In this document: positions 19,847 through 30,791 of the stretch, one piece after another
Position numbering within the stretch: position 1 is the first letter of the stretch
How the letters are laid out: the number at the start of each line of letters is the position of its first letter
Assembly (NCBI RefSeq): GCF_020097155.1
Contig: NZ_CP083691.1
Location: 2,542,001 to 2,606,000 of the forward strand
Direction: 5' to 3'
Length of the DNA stretch: 64,000 nucleotides
Source of the DNA: Micrococcus porci
Lineage (GTDB): Bacteria > Actinomycetota > Actinomycetes > Actinomycetales > Micrococcaceae
Translations under genes and position numbers: made by a program
Notes under the pieces: model-generated
The model's database searches: none
What the model was told of the DNA's origin: nothing
Seen by the model: only the letters and a program-made list of their open reading frames with translations

Positions 19847-22552
19847 TCAGCGGGCGCGGCGGTTCGTCCGGTCGGTCGGCTCCGCGGCGGCGGGATCCTC
19901 GGGCCACGGGTGCTTGGGGTACCGCCCCCGGTTCTCGGCGCGGACCTGCGCGTAGGGGCCGGCCCAGAAGGACGGCAGGTCGGCGGTCACGGCCAGCGGG
20001 CGACCTGCCGGGGAGAGCAGGTGCAGGACCACCGGCTCACGACCGTCCGCCACAGCAGGGGTGACACGCGCCCCGAAGAACTCCTGCAGCTTGGCGGCGA
20101 CCACGGGCGGGGTGTCCTCGTGGACGGCCGGATAGTCCACGACGACGCCGCGCCCGCTCGGCACGGGCAGGCGCTCGGGGGCGAGCTCGTCCAGCCGGCC
20201 CGCCTCCGGCCAGGGCAGGGCGCCGCGCAGCAGCGCCTCGGCGTCCAAGCGCGTGAGGGACCGCCCCGCGGCCAGGTCGGCCGCGAGCCCGTCGACCAGC
20301 GCGTCCAGGCCGGGCAGCGTCGCGTCCGAGAGGTCCGGCCACGGGGCGCCGAGGACGCGGTGGAGCAGGTGCACCCGGCGGCGCAGGCGTTCGGCCCGGC
20401 CGCTCGGGTCGAACCGGGCGAGGCCGTCGGCGGCGAGCGCGACGCGCACGGCCTGCGCGGCGGCGTCGGGGGCGACGGGGGCCGGCGTCTCCGCCAGCAC
20501 GAGCGCACCCAGCCGGTCCACGCGGCGGCCGGTGAGCCGGTCCCCGCGCCACTCAGCGGTGTCCTCGGTGCGCCGCAGGCCCGCGCCGGCGAGTTCGGCG
20601 AGCGGCCGGTCGATCGGCGCGGCCGCGCGGATCGCGGCACCCGTGCCGGCCGCGTCCCCGGCCACGCGGGCGACCTCGGCCACGGCCAGCCACTCCTGCC
20701 CCGCCAGGCCGCCGCCGACGGCGTCGCGGGGCAGGGCCGCGCGGGTGCCGGAGGCGAGCAGGTATGCCCCCTCCTCCCCCGCGCGTCGGGCGATCCACGC
20801 GGGGAAGGCCAGGGCGGCCACGAGGCCGGCGGGGTGCCGCCGCGCGGTCGCCGTCGCCGCGGGCCCGGGCTCGTCCGGCTCCCGCGTCTCCGGGGCGCGG
20901 TGCGCGTGCCGACGGGCCAGGCGCTCGAGCCGATCCGCCTCCCGGCGCCACCGCCCGGCCTCCGGGTGCCGGCCGTCTCGCAGGGCCGCGACCAGCGCCT
21001 CGAGGTCGGCACCGGGAGCGCGCAGGTCCAGGGCGAGGGCCGCCGTCGCCTCGGCCGCGGAGCGGGGCCCCGTCAGCGGAGCCGCGCGCAGGAGGGCGTG
21101 GCCGAGGGGTGGATCCAGGGGCAGCTCGGCCAGGACGGTGCCGTGCGGGGTGATGCGCCCGTCCGTGTCCACCGCGTCGAGGGAGGCGAGCGTCCGCTCG
21201 GCGGCGGCCATCGCGTCGGCCGGCGGGTCCTCCGGGAGCACCAGCCCGTCCCCGCCGGGGGCGCCCCACACGGCGAACGCCAGGACGACGGACGCGAGGT
21301 CAGCCACCGCGAGCGCGGGCGTGGGCGCGGCGGGGGCGGCGCCGAGGGCCGCGGCCGTGTGGCAGCGCACCGCCGTGCCCGGTCCGAGGCGGGCGGCGCG
21401 GCCGGCCCGCTGGTCGGCGGCGGCCCGGGAGGCCTGCACGGTGGCCAGACCGGTGATCCCGCGGCCCCGGTCCCGGCGCGGCTCGCGGGCCAGACCCGAG
21501 TCGATGACGAGGCGCACCCCCGGCACGGTCAGCGAGGACTCGGCGACCGCCGTCGCGACGACGACGCGCGGCACGGCGGGGTCGGCGCGGCCGGCGAGCG
21601 CGGCGTCCTGGTCGGCGGGTTCCTGGCGGCCGTGCAGGACGCGGACCTCGGTGTCCGGGGCGAGCGCGGCGACGCGGCCCGCGACCGCCTCGACCTCGGC
21701 CACGCCGGGCACGAAGACGAGGGCGTCCACGGTCGGGTCGGCATCGAGCGCCTCGGCGTGGGCGCGCGCGGCCGTGGCCGCGACGTGGTCCAGGAAGTCC
21801 CGGTCCACGCGCCCGTCCGCGGTGGTCCGCGGCCCTCCGAACGGGGCGTGCTCCACCGTGAGGGGATGCTGCACGGAGGGGGTCCGCACCACGGGGACCG
21901 GATCCTCGCCCATGCCGGTGGCCCAGCGGGCGGCGAGGGCGTCGGCGTCGAGGGTGGCGGACATGGCCGTCAGCGCCAGCTCGGGGCGCAGCTGGCGCAG
22001 GTCCGCCAGGAGGGCGAAGAGGACGTCCGTGTCCAGGTCCCGCTCGTGGACCTCGTCCAGCACGACGGCGCCCACGCCCTCCAGTCCCGGGTCGCCCAGG
22101 AGGCGGCGCAGGAGCAGGCCGGGCGTCACGAACTCCACGGCGGAGGCGCCGCGGCCCACCGCGTCCCCGCGCACGGCGTAGCCGACGACGGCGTCGGGGA
22201 GCCGGCCGGTGTCGGGGCCGGACTCGGGCCCGAGCGCATCCGCCACGGCCCCGTGCAGTCGACGCCACGCGGCGCGCACCGCCACCCGGCGCGGCTGGGT
22301 GACGAGGACGCGGCCGCCCTCGCCGCCGGACTCCGCCCGGCGGGCCAGCCACAGCGCCACGGCGGGCGGGACCGCCGTCGTCTTGCCCGTGCCCGGCGGG
22401 GCGTGCACGACCGCCCCCGCCCGCGCGTCGAGGGCCGCCTCCAGCGCAGGGAGGGAGGCGGAGAAGGCGAGGTCTGCGCCCAGGCGAGCGGACGCCGCGG
22501 CCAGGGCGGCGCGCAGGTCGGGGGTGCTGTGAGAGGCGGAGGAGGTGCTCAT
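19847..22552 (-). CDS. hrpB: ATP-dependent RNA helicase HrpB (DEAH family)
   Basis: 901 aa superfamily 2 helicase. Motif I is PPGTGKTT (about residue 52), motif II DEVH in VVLDEVHERDLDTD, motif III SATLDAD, motif VI in QRAGRAARLGPG. The C-terminal half (helicase-associated and HrpB-specific region) follows and ends in a short basic tail. Length and motif order match HrpB rather than the longer HrpA. The start ATG 22552 is the only one that fits the N-terminus of the fold. It diverges from the pseudo-glutaminase gene with 97 bp between starts. Its cellular role in actinobacteria is not established. Confidence 0.93.
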   Translation of the reverse strand: MSTSSASHSTPDLRAALAAASARLGADLAFSASLPALEAALDARAGAVVHAPPGTGKTTAVPPAVALWLARRAESGGEGGRVLVTQPRRVAVRAAWRRLHGAVADALGPESGPDTGRLPDAVVGYAVRGDAVGRGASAVEFVTPGLLLRRLLGDPGLEGVGAVVLDEVHERDLDTDVLFALLADLRQLRPELALTAMSATLDADALAARWATGMGEDPVPVVRTPSVQHPLTVEHAPFGGPRTTADGRVDRDFLDHVAATAARAHAEALDADPTVDALVFVPGVAEVEAVAGRVAALAPDTEVRVLHGRQEPADQDAALAGRADPAVPRVVVATAVAESSLTVPGVRLVIDSGLAREPRRDRGRGITGLATVQASRAAADQRAGRAARLGPGTAVRCHTAAALGAAPAAPTPALAVADLASVVLAFAVWGAPGGDGLVLPEDPPADAMAAAERTLASLDAVDTDGRITPHGTVLAELPLDPPLGHALLRAAPLTGPRSAAEATAALALDLRAPGADLEALVAALRDGRHPEAGRWRREADRLERLARRHAHRAPETREPDEPGPAATATARRHPAGLVAALAFPAWIARRAGEEGAYLLASGTRAALPRDAVGGGLAGQEWLAVAEVARVAGDAAGTGAAIRAAAPIDRPLAELAGAGLRRTEDTAEWRGDRLTGRRVDRLGALVLAETPAPVAPDAAAQAVRVALAADGLARFDPSGRAERLRRRVHLLHRVLGAPWPDLSDATLPGLDALVDGLAADLAAGRSLTRLDAEALLRGALPWPEAGRLDELAPERLPVPSGRGVVVDYPAVHEDTPPVVAAKLQEFFGARVTPAVADGREPVVLHLLSPAGRPLAVTADLPSFWAGPYAQVRAENRGRYPKHPWPEDPAAAEPTDRTNRRAR

Positions 22553-22637
22553 CGCACCCCATTCTGACGTCTCACGATGGACGGCACCGGGCCGGAACCG
22601 AGGGCCCCACCACGCCGGGTGGAGCCCCATCCCTCGA

Positions 22638-22643
22638 TAGGCT
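22638..22643 (+). promoter_or_regulatory. -10 hexamer TAGGCT, leaderless promoter of the glutaminase-like gene
   Basis: TAGGCT is followed by 6 nt (TGGCCT) and ATG 22650. There is no ribosome-binding site. Confidence 0.68.
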
Positions 22644-22649
22644 TGGCCT

Positions 22650-24527
22650 ATGAAGTCTCCCGTGCAGGACCGCCTCGACCGTCTCACCGCCGCCCACACC
22701 CCCGGCACGGCGGCGGACGCCGACGCGACGTCCGACGCCGGGACGGGCCTGGCGCTGTCCGTCGCCACCGTCGGCGGCGACCACTACAGCGCGGGCGAGC
22801 TCGTCGCCGTCCCCCTCGCCGGCCTCGCGGGGCCCGTGGTGCACGCGCTCGCCCTCGAGGACCTCGGGGTGGAGCGCGTCGGGGAGGCGGTCGGCACCGT
22901 GCCCCGCCCGGACCTGCGCACCCGCCTCGAGCTCGAGCCCGGCACGGGCCGACCCCTGACCCCGCTGCAGGACGCCGGCACCATGGCTCTGGCCGCGCTC
23001 GTCAAGGGCCGTGGCGGCCGCGACCGCGCCGCGCGCCTGCTGCAGCAGCTCGCGGGGCTGATCGGCCGTGAGACGGCGCCCACGGACGCCGCGGTGCGCG
23101 CCGCGGACCGCGCCCAGCACCGCGCCCGCGCCGCGGCATGGCTCCTCCGCTCGGTCGGCGTGCTGGAGGCGGACCCGGACGGCCTGCTCGCGGACGTCGC
23201 CACCCTGCGCGCCGCCCCCGTGACCGTCGCGGACCTCGCCCTGCTCGCCGGCACCCTCGCCGCCCACGGCGTGCACCCGGTGTCCGGTGAGCGCGTGCTC
23301 GCGGAGGAGACCGTCCGCGCCGTGCTCTCCGCCCTGGACGCCTGCGGCATGGACACCGTGGACGGCGCGTGGGCCCTCGACGTCGGCCAGCCCGGCTGGT
23401 CGTCCGCCCGGGCCGGCACCGTGATCGCCGTGGTCCCGGGCCACATGGGCATCGCCGTCCAGGGCCCGGCGGACCCCGACGACGCCGACGCCCCCTCCCC
23501 CGCCGCCCTCGCGGCCCTGCGCACCCTGGTGCGGGACTTCGAGCTGCACCCCTCCCAGGCGGCCGGTTCCCCGCGGGCGGCGTTCCGCACCCACTACCGC
23601 GTGGACCAGGCTCCGTCCGGCTCCGTGCGCAGCGCCGAGGTGCTCGAGCTGCTCAGCGCCCACGGGGACACCGCGCACGTGTTGGAGCTCGGCGGGCACG
23701 TGGGCTTCAGCCAGGTCGACGCGCTCGCCCACGTGGCCCGGAACCTGCCGGCCGCCCTCGAGACGATCATCGTGGACGTCCGTTCGGTCAGCTCCACCTC
23801 GCACGCGGCCGCGGTGCTCGCGGCCCAGTGGTTCGCCTACGCGCTGCACCACGGCCTGGACGTGGTGGTGGTGGACCGGGACACGGCCGCCGTGGACCAG
23901 GTCATGGCCACCGCCGAGGCGTCCGGCGTGACCCTCCCGGATCCCCTGCACGACGCCGACGACGCCGACCCCGGCCACCAGGACCTCGGCCCGGCCTTCC
24001 GGTTCTTCGACTCGCGCTCCCGCGCCGTGCAGTGGGCCGAGCAGCGGCTGCTGGCCCGCCACGCCCCGCACCTGCTGCCGGCCTCCGAGGAGGAGGCGGC
24101 CATGGCGCCCCTGCTGCAGCACCTCTCCTCCGAGGACGCCCGCCTGCTGGAGTCCATGATGGACGAGCGCGTCTACGAGGACGGGCAGATCATCCGCCGG
24201 GCCGGGCAGCCGTTCGGCGGCATCTACGTGATCACCTCAGGCCGGGTGGAGCTCACCGGGCAGGGCACCGGCGGCCGCCGGGTGCGGCGCACGGTGCTCA
24301 CCCCCGGCATGACGTTCGGCGAGATGGCCCTGGGCCAGCCGGGCCGGCAGCCGTCCACCGTGCGCGCCCGCGGGCGGGTGACCACCCGCGTGCTCACCGC
24401 GCAGGTCATGTACGCCCTGCAGGAGGGCTTCCCGAGCCTGGCCCTCACCCTGTGGGAGGCCCTGGCCCGGGACGCGTACACCGCGCTCGGCCAGCTCATC
24501 CGCGAGACGGGCGCGCTGCAGGACTGA
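22650..24527 (+). CDS. Degenerate glutaminase-STAS-cyclic-nucleotide-binding fusion protein
   Basis: 625 aa, three parts. Residues about 30-310 resemble a beta-lactamase-fold glutaminase: HALALEDLG, a TPLQDAGTMAL match to the family's NPF-x-NAGA, CGMDTVDGAWA for CGMYDASG, and TVIAVVPGHMGIAV. By hand alignment the catalytic Ser-x-x-Lys is replaced by Gly-Leu-Ala-Gly, the Asn of NAGA by Asp and the Tyr of CGMY by Asp. The domain therefore looks catalytically dead. Residues about 335-430 form a STAS domain (HVLELGGHVGFSQVD, then IIVDVRSVSSTSHAAA). Residues about 490-610 form a cNMP-binding domain (GQIIRRAGQPFGGIYVITSG, then FGEMALG). Glutaminase-STAS and cNMP-tailed forms are known; loss of the active site is the odd feature. 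Leaderless start at 22650. Confidence 0.85.
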   Translation: MKSPVQDRLDRLTAAHTPGTAADADATSDAGTGLALSVATVGGDHYSAGELVAVPLAGLAGPVVHALALEDLGVERVGEAVGTVPRPDLRTRLELEPGTGRPLTPLQDAGTMALAALVKGRGGRDRAARLLQQLAGLIGRETAPTDAAVRAADRAQHRARAAAWLLRSVGVLEADPDGLLADVATLRAAPVTVADLALLAGTLAAHGVHPVSGERVLAEETVRAVLSALDACGMDTVDGAWALDVGQPGWSSARAGTVIAVVPGHMGIAVQGPADPDDADAPSPAALAALRTLVRDFELHPSQAAGSPRAAFRTHYRVDQAPSGSVRSAEVLELLSAHGDTAHVLELGGHVGFSQVDALAHVARNLPAALETIIVDVRSVSSTSHAAAVLAAQWFAYALHHGLDVVVVDRDTAAVDQVMATAEASGVTLPDPLHDADDADPGHQDLGPAFRFFDSRSRAVQWAEQRLLARHAPHLLPASEEEAAMAPLLQHLSSEDARLLESMMDERVYEDGQIIRRAGQPFGGIYVITSGRVELTGQGTGGRRVRRTVLTPGMTFGEMALGQPGRQPSTVRARGRVTTRVLTAQVMYALQEGFPSLALTLWEALARDAYTALGQLIRETGALQD

Positions 24528-24562
24528 GGCGGGCCGCCGCACCCGGCGCACCGCCGCCGGGC

Positions 24563-26149
24563 TCAGCGCCCCAGCAGGCGGCGCAGCGCGCCCTCCAGGG
24601 CGGCGTCCCGGAACGCGTAGCCCGAGTCGAGCACCAGTTCCGCGGAGGCCTTCTGGTCCGCACGGACCAGCTCCGCGGCGCCCTGCTCCCCGAGCAGGAG
24701 CCGCGGCCCGAACTCCGGCACCGGCACTGCCGCCGGGCGGTGCAGGACGGTCCCCAGCACTCGGGCGAACTCCTTGGCGGTGACTGGCTCCGGCGCGGTG
24801 CCGTTGACGGCTCCGACGACCCCCTCCGCCAGCGCGGCGTGCGCGAACACCCCGGCGATGTCGTCCACGCCGATCCAGCTGATCCACGGGGATCCGTCAT
24901 GGCTGCGCCCCCCGCGCGTGGCGACGGGGCCGCCGGCCCCGGCCAGGAACAGGGGCAGCAGCTGCGCGAGCATCCCGCCGGTCGGGGAGAGCACGATGCC
25001 GGTGCGGACGCGCACCACGCGCAGACCGAGCTCCTCGGCCCGGCGGGCCTGCGCCTCCCAGTCCGCCACGACGCCGGCCAGGAAGTCGTCCCCGGCGGGC
25101 AGGTCCTCGGTGAGGCCCCGGCCGTCGGGCCCGGCGCCGGCGTCGGCCCCGTACCAGCCGACCGCCGAGCCGTTGACCAGGACCGTGGGGCGCTCCGCCT
25201 CGGGCAGCCGGGCGATCGCGTCCACGAGGGTGCGGGTGCCGTCGACACGGGAGTCGTGCACGGCACGGCGGTGCTTCTCCGTGAACCGGCCCGCCAGCGG
25301 CTCCCCGGCGAGGTTCACCACGACGTCCGCGGCCCGCAGGGCCGCGGTGTCCACGGTGCCGCCGGCCGGATCCCAGAGCACGGCGTCCTCGGCCTCGGCC
25401 TGCGCCGGGCTCCGGACCAGACGGATCACGCGGTGACCGCCCCCGGTCAGCAGGGCGCACAGCTGCGTGCCGACCAGCCCACCGGCCCCGGTGACCAGCA
25501 CGGTCCGCGCCGGCCCGCCGACGAGCGGCCCGGGGTGGCCCGCATGGAAGTCGAGGTCCTCAGCCATGACGCGGCCGCGGAACTCGAACTGGCGGCGCAG
25601 CTCCGCCTCGAACACCCGGTGGGCGGCGTCGGCGGCGGGCCGTCCGACCACGGGCAGCCGTCCCGCGGTGCCGACGCCCGGCAGGGCGTACTCCACGCGG
25701 TCCACCACGACGGCGCCCGGCTCGCCCTCGGCGGTGTCCGCCTCCCCGGGGGCGGCGTCCTCCACGGAGTGGGTGTGACGCCAGGCGGACAGCGGCCCGG
25801 ACGCCATCTCGTCCCGGAACATCCGCCCCTCCTCATAGGCGGTGTGGCGCGCCCGCCACGGCAGGCGGGGCGAGAGGGCCGCCGGGATGCGGCGGGACAC
25901 GGCGGCCGGCAGGGCGGCGCGCAGGGCGCCGTCCACCGCGCCGGCGAACAGGCCGAGCGAGCCCGGGGCGCCGATCCGCAGCCGCGTCTGCGAGCCCTCG
26001 CGCAGCCCGTCCGACGGGCCGGCCGCCAGCTCGGAGGCGAAGGGCGGATTCATGCGCTGCAGGGCGCCGGGGGCGGCCAGCCAGTCGAAGACCGTCCGGC
26101 GGGGATGGCGGAGGAGGGTGCGATGCTCGAACACACGGGTCTCGGTCAT
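24563..26149 (-). CDS. SRPBCC-SDR fusion epimerase (TIGR01777/SDR39U1-like)
   Basis: 528 aa. The N-terminal about 180 residues look like a START/SRPBCC ligand-binding fold (TVFDWLAAPGALQRMNPPF). The C-terminal about 310 residues are an atypical short-chain dehydrogenase: nucleotide-binding GAGGLVG, VNLAGEPLAGRFTEKH, VNGSAVGWYGAD and WISWIGVDDIAG, the last typical of this family. The start is ATG 26149; a CACAGT hexamer exactly 6 nt upstream fits the leaderless spacing but lacks the first T, and GGAGG also lies just before the ATG. The substrate is unknown. It diverges from ogt. Confidence 0.88.
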   Translation of the reverse strand: MTETRVFEHRTLLRHPRRTVFDWLAAPGALQRMNPPFASELAAGPSDGLREGSQTRLRIGAPGSLGLFAGAVDGALRAALPAAVSRRIPAALSPRLPWRARHTAYEEGRMFRDEMASGPLSAWRHTHSVEDAAPGEADTAEGEPGAVVVDRVEYALPGVGTAGRLPVVGRPAADAAHRVFEAELRRQFEFRGRVMAEDLDFHAGHPGPLVGGPARTVLVTGAGGLVGTQLCALLTGGGHRVIRLVRSPAQAEAEDAVLWDPAGGTVDTAALRAADVVVNLAGEPLAGRFTEKHRRAVHDSRVDGTRTLVDAIARLPEAERPTVLVNGSAVGWYGADAGAGPDGRGLTEDLPAGDDFLAGVVADWEAQARRAEELGLRVVRVRTGIVLSPTGGMLAQLLPLFLAGAGGPVATRGGRSHDGSPWISWIGVDDIAGVFAHAALAEGVVGAVNGTAPEPVTAKEFARVLGTVLHRPAAVPVPEFGPRLLLGEQGAAELVRADQKASAELVLDSGYAFRDAALEGALRRLLGR

Positions 26150-26236
26150 GCCTCCACTGTGGCAGACGGTGCGGACGCCACAGCGCGTCGGGGGAGAATG
26201 AGGGGTCAGCCCGCCGCCGTCGTCCGTGAGGAAGCC

Positions 26237-26845
26237 ATGACCCACCCGCCCGCGTTCCTGCCGGAGCTGCGCTGGACCGCCGCCACGCTGCCCGGCACGA
26301 GCCTGGCCCTCGTCGCCGTGTACTCCCCCGAGGACGACGCCGTACGCGCCTCCGGCGTGGCCGTCCCGGAGGGCGCCGAGCCCCCGGCCGCGGCGATCGG
26401 CCGGCTCCTGCTGGAGCTCATGGACCGGCTCGAGGAGCTCGCCCCGGAGACCGCCGCCCGCGAGATGGACCCCCGCCCGGTCGAGCCGCGCGAGGGCCTG
26501 GACCAGACCGTCGCCGACGCCCTCGCCGCCTACGCGGCCGGGGACGTGGACGCCCTGGACGGCCTCGCCGTGGTGCAGCCCGGGACCGCGTTCCGGCAGG
26601 CCTCGTGGGAGGCACTGCGGTCGATCACCCCGGGCTCGCCGGTGGCCTACGGCGAGCTCGCCACCCGCGCCGGGGCCCCGAAGGCCGTGCGCGCCGCGGG
26701 CGGGGCCTGCGCTGCGAACCTGGCGGCCGTCGTCGTGCCCTGCCACCGCGTGGTGCCGGCCTCCGGCGGGGTGGGCAGCTACCTGTACGGATCCGCGGCG
26801 AAGGCGGCCCTGCTGGCCCACGAGGCGGCCCACGCCCCCGCCTGA
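26237..26845 (+). CDS. ogt: Methylated-DNA-[protein]-cysteine S-methyltransferase
   Basis: Suicide repair enzyme that moves the methyl group from O6-methylguanine to its own cysteine, 202 aa. The active site PCHRVVPASGGVGSYLYG is intact (acceptor Cys about 174). The helix-turn-helix and Arg-finger region precedes it (SWEALRSITPGSPVAYGELA). The N-terminal domain is about 90 residues of variable sequence. The start is ATG 26237, with GAGGAAG 5 nt upstream. Confidence 0.92.
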   Translation: MTHPPAFLPELRWTAATLPGTSLALVAVYSPEDDAVRASGVAVPEGAEPPAAAIGRLLLELMDRLEELAPETAAREMDPRPVEPREGLDQTVADALAAYAAGDVDALDGLAVVQPGTAFRQASWEALRSITPGSPVAYGELATRAGAPKAVRAAGGACAANLAAVVVPCHRVVPASGGVGSYLYGSAAKAALLAHEAAHAPA

Positions 26846-26850
26846 CCCCT

Positions 26851-26904
26851 TTTCGTGCGCGAAACGGACGGCGTGTCCCACGCTTTCGTGTGCGAGATGG
26901 ACGG
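26851..26904. repeat. Pair of imperfect 21-bp direct repeats between convergent genes
   Basis: Copy 1 (26851-26871) is TTTCGTGCGCGAAACGGACG plus G. Copy 2 (26884-26904) is TTTCGTGTGCGAGATGGACG plus G. They differ at three or four positions, and starts are 33 bp apart (about three helical turns). Copy 1 contains a small TTTCG/CGAAA inverted repeat. Position between ogt and the PNPOx-like gene suggests a REP-like extragenic element or paired protein sites. Confidence 0.55.
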
Positions 26905-26920
26905 CCCGCCTCGCCGGGCC

Positions 26921-27313
26921 TCAGCCTCGCGTAACCTCGCCCCGGAAGCCGCCGACGTCGTCGGCCGTGTAGACGATGCGCACGTGCCGGTGATCCTCGG
27001 GCGAGCCCTGCCAGAACTCCACGCGCTCCGGTCGGACGGTCCGCATCCGGGCGCCCTCGGGAAGCGGGGCGTCCCTCACACCGCCGCGCACCCGCACGGC
27101 CCGGAGCACGGTGCGGGCGTCAGGCTGCTCCCGAGCGTCCACGGTGGCGAAGGTGACGGTGGTCGCCTCCGGGACGCCGGACCCCACCACCTGCCGGATC
27201 CAGCGGTGGAACTGCTCCACCGGGTCGGCGGCCAGCGCGTCGACGTCGAGGGCCGGCGCGGTGTCCGTCATCGCGGGGACGGACTGCAGGTCGCAGGGCT
27301 CACAGTCGCTCAC
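26921..27313 (-). CDS. Shortened pyridoxamine-phosphate-oxidase-like protein (possible deletion remnant)
   Basis: 130 aa from GTG 27313, or 116 aa from ATG 27271; neither has a clear ribosome site. Residues about 27-72 match the start of the PdxH fold (DPVEQFHRWIRQ, then TVTFATVDAREQPDARTVL). The sequence then jumps to the C-terminal PdxH signature (VRPERVEFWQGSPEDHRHVR). The central stretch of about 85 residues that binds FMN and PLP in E. coli PdxH is missing, without loss of frame. It may be a decayed gene or a reduced family member; catalysis is doubtful. Confidence 0.55.
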   Translation of the reverse strand: MSDCEPCDLQSVPAMTDTAPALDVDALAADPVEQFHRWIRQVVGSGVPEATTVTFATVDAREQPDARTVLRAVRVRGGVRDAPLPEGARMRTVRPERVEFWQGSPEDHRHVRIVYTADDVGGFRGEVTRG

Positions 27314-27374
27314 GGACGTGACCTGTAATCACGGTCCGCGGCTCGGGGCACGGCCCGGCGGCGCCCCTCCCTGC

Positions 27375-27426
27375 CCGACGACGGCGGCCCCGCCCGGATC
27401 ACTCCGGACGGGGCCGCCGTCGTCGG
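27375..27426 (-). terminator. Terminator hairpin after icd
   Basis: CCGACGACGGCGGCCCCG pairs perfectly (18 bp) with CGGGGCCGCCGTCGTCGG around a 16-nt loop. The icd stop is at 27456 on the minus strand. Confidence 0.75.
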
Positions 27427-27455
27427 TCCCGGGCACGTTCAGGCCCGTGCGCGGA

Positions 27456-29810
<2,355 letters not shown>

Positions 29811-29827
29811 TCAACCGCCCCCGGCGG

Positions 29828-30208
29828 TCACACCGCCCCGAGCGCGGCGAACGTCCCGCCGGAGGAGAGCTGAGAGAGCTGCCGGAGCATCTCCGCCATC
29901 ATCACGCCGAAGAAGAGGAAATACCCCAGCAGGAAGAGAAGGGAGAGCGCCGCCAGGCCGATCCCGATCCAGGCGAGCACGCGCGCGACGCCGACGTCCG
30001 GTCCGATCGCACGGGCCCGGTTGGCCTGGTTGAGGGCCAGCGGGCCGAACACCAGACCGAGCATGCCGGTGGTGACGGCGAGGATCCCGAACACGATGGC
30101 CTGGTCGTGCGCGCGCTGCCAGTCGGGTCCGGGCCACGGGGCGGGGGCGAGTCCGGGGCCGCCGGAGGCGGGCCACGGCGCGGGCGGGCCGGGGGCGGGC
30201 TGGGTCAT
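29828..30208 (-). CDS. DUF4190-like two-helix membrane protein
   Basis: 126 aa. A Pro/Gly/Trp-rich cytoplasmic N-terminus (about 30 residues) is followed by two helices (about 36-58 and 76-103) separated by NQANRARAIGPDVG, the layout of DUF4190 proteins. The short C-terminus is Leu/Ser/Gly-rich. The ATG at 30208 overlaps the stop of the upstream small membrane protein by 4 bp and has GGAGG upstream. No function is known to me for this family. Confidence 0.75.
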   Translation of the reverse strand: MTQPAPGPPAPWPASGGPGLAPAPWPGPDWQRAHDQAIVFGILAVTTGMLGLVFGPLALNQANRARAIGPDVGVARVLAWIGIGLAALSLLFLLGYFLFFGVMMAEMLRQLSQLSSGGTFAALGAV

Positions 30209-30672
30209 CGGGGGCCTCCTCCGGGGGTGGCCGGATACCAGTCGGGGTCGTGGGCCGGTGCCTGCCCGGGCTCGGCGGCGTCCGGTGAGTGCGGTGCGGG
30301 CGGGCCCGTGGCGGCGCCCCGGGCGTAGGCGGCGCCGAGGCGCTCGGCGTGGGCCTCCTGCTCCCGCAGGCGCTCGGCGGCGCGGGCCGGGGTCGTGAAC
30401 GCGTTCCACGCGCCGATGCCCATGAACACCGCGAAGGCGATCCCCATGAAGCCGAAGAACGTGCCGAAGGAGCTCAGCGCGGAGGCCACGGCGGCGGCGA
30501 GCAGCAGGCCGCCGACCACGCCCGGGACCGCCCAGGGGCGTCCCTGCACTCGGCGGCGTCCCGCCGTCCCGAGCACCACGGACGCCAACACGCCCAGGAT
30601 CATGCAGCCCAGCAGTCCCAGCCAGCCGGAGCCGACCATCAGGTCCTGCATCATCGAGTCCCCGCCGAACAC
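30205..30672 (-). CDS. Small membrane protein, function unknown
   Basis: 155 aa. There are three hydrophobic segments (about residues 15-38, 47-68 and 70-90), then a charged helix (RAAERLREQEAHAERLG) and a disordered Pro/Gly/Ala tail containing DPDWYP, a pattern seen in actinobacterial short membrane proteins. The start is GTG 30672, with GAGGGGAGGG upstream; ATG 30654 is an alternative. It is coupled by a 4-bp overlap to the DUF4190-like gene, so the two probably work together. Confidence 0.75.
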   Translation of the reverse strand: MFGGDSMMQDLMVGSGWLGLLGCMILGVLASVVLGTAGRRRVQGRPWAVPGVVGGLLLAAAVASALSSFGTFFGFMGIAFAVFMGIGAWNAFTTPARAAERLREQEAHAERLGAAYARGAATGPPAPHSPDAAEPGQAPAHDPDWYPATPGGGPR

Positions 30673-30732
30673 GGTGCCCTCCCCTCGTCCCGGGCGACGT
30701 CCACGCCGCTCTCGCCGTCATCCTGGCACCAC

Positions 30733-30764
30733 GACGCCCCGCCGCCAAGGGGCGACGGGGCGTC
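30733..30764 (-). terminator. Hairpin after purH
   Basis: GACGCCCCGCCGCC pairs with GGCGACGGGGCGTC (one mismatch) around AAGG, between the purH stop (30792) and the next start (30672) on the same strand. Confidence 0.6.
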
Positions 30765-30791
30765 CGCGGACCGGGGCCGGGTCGAGGGGGC

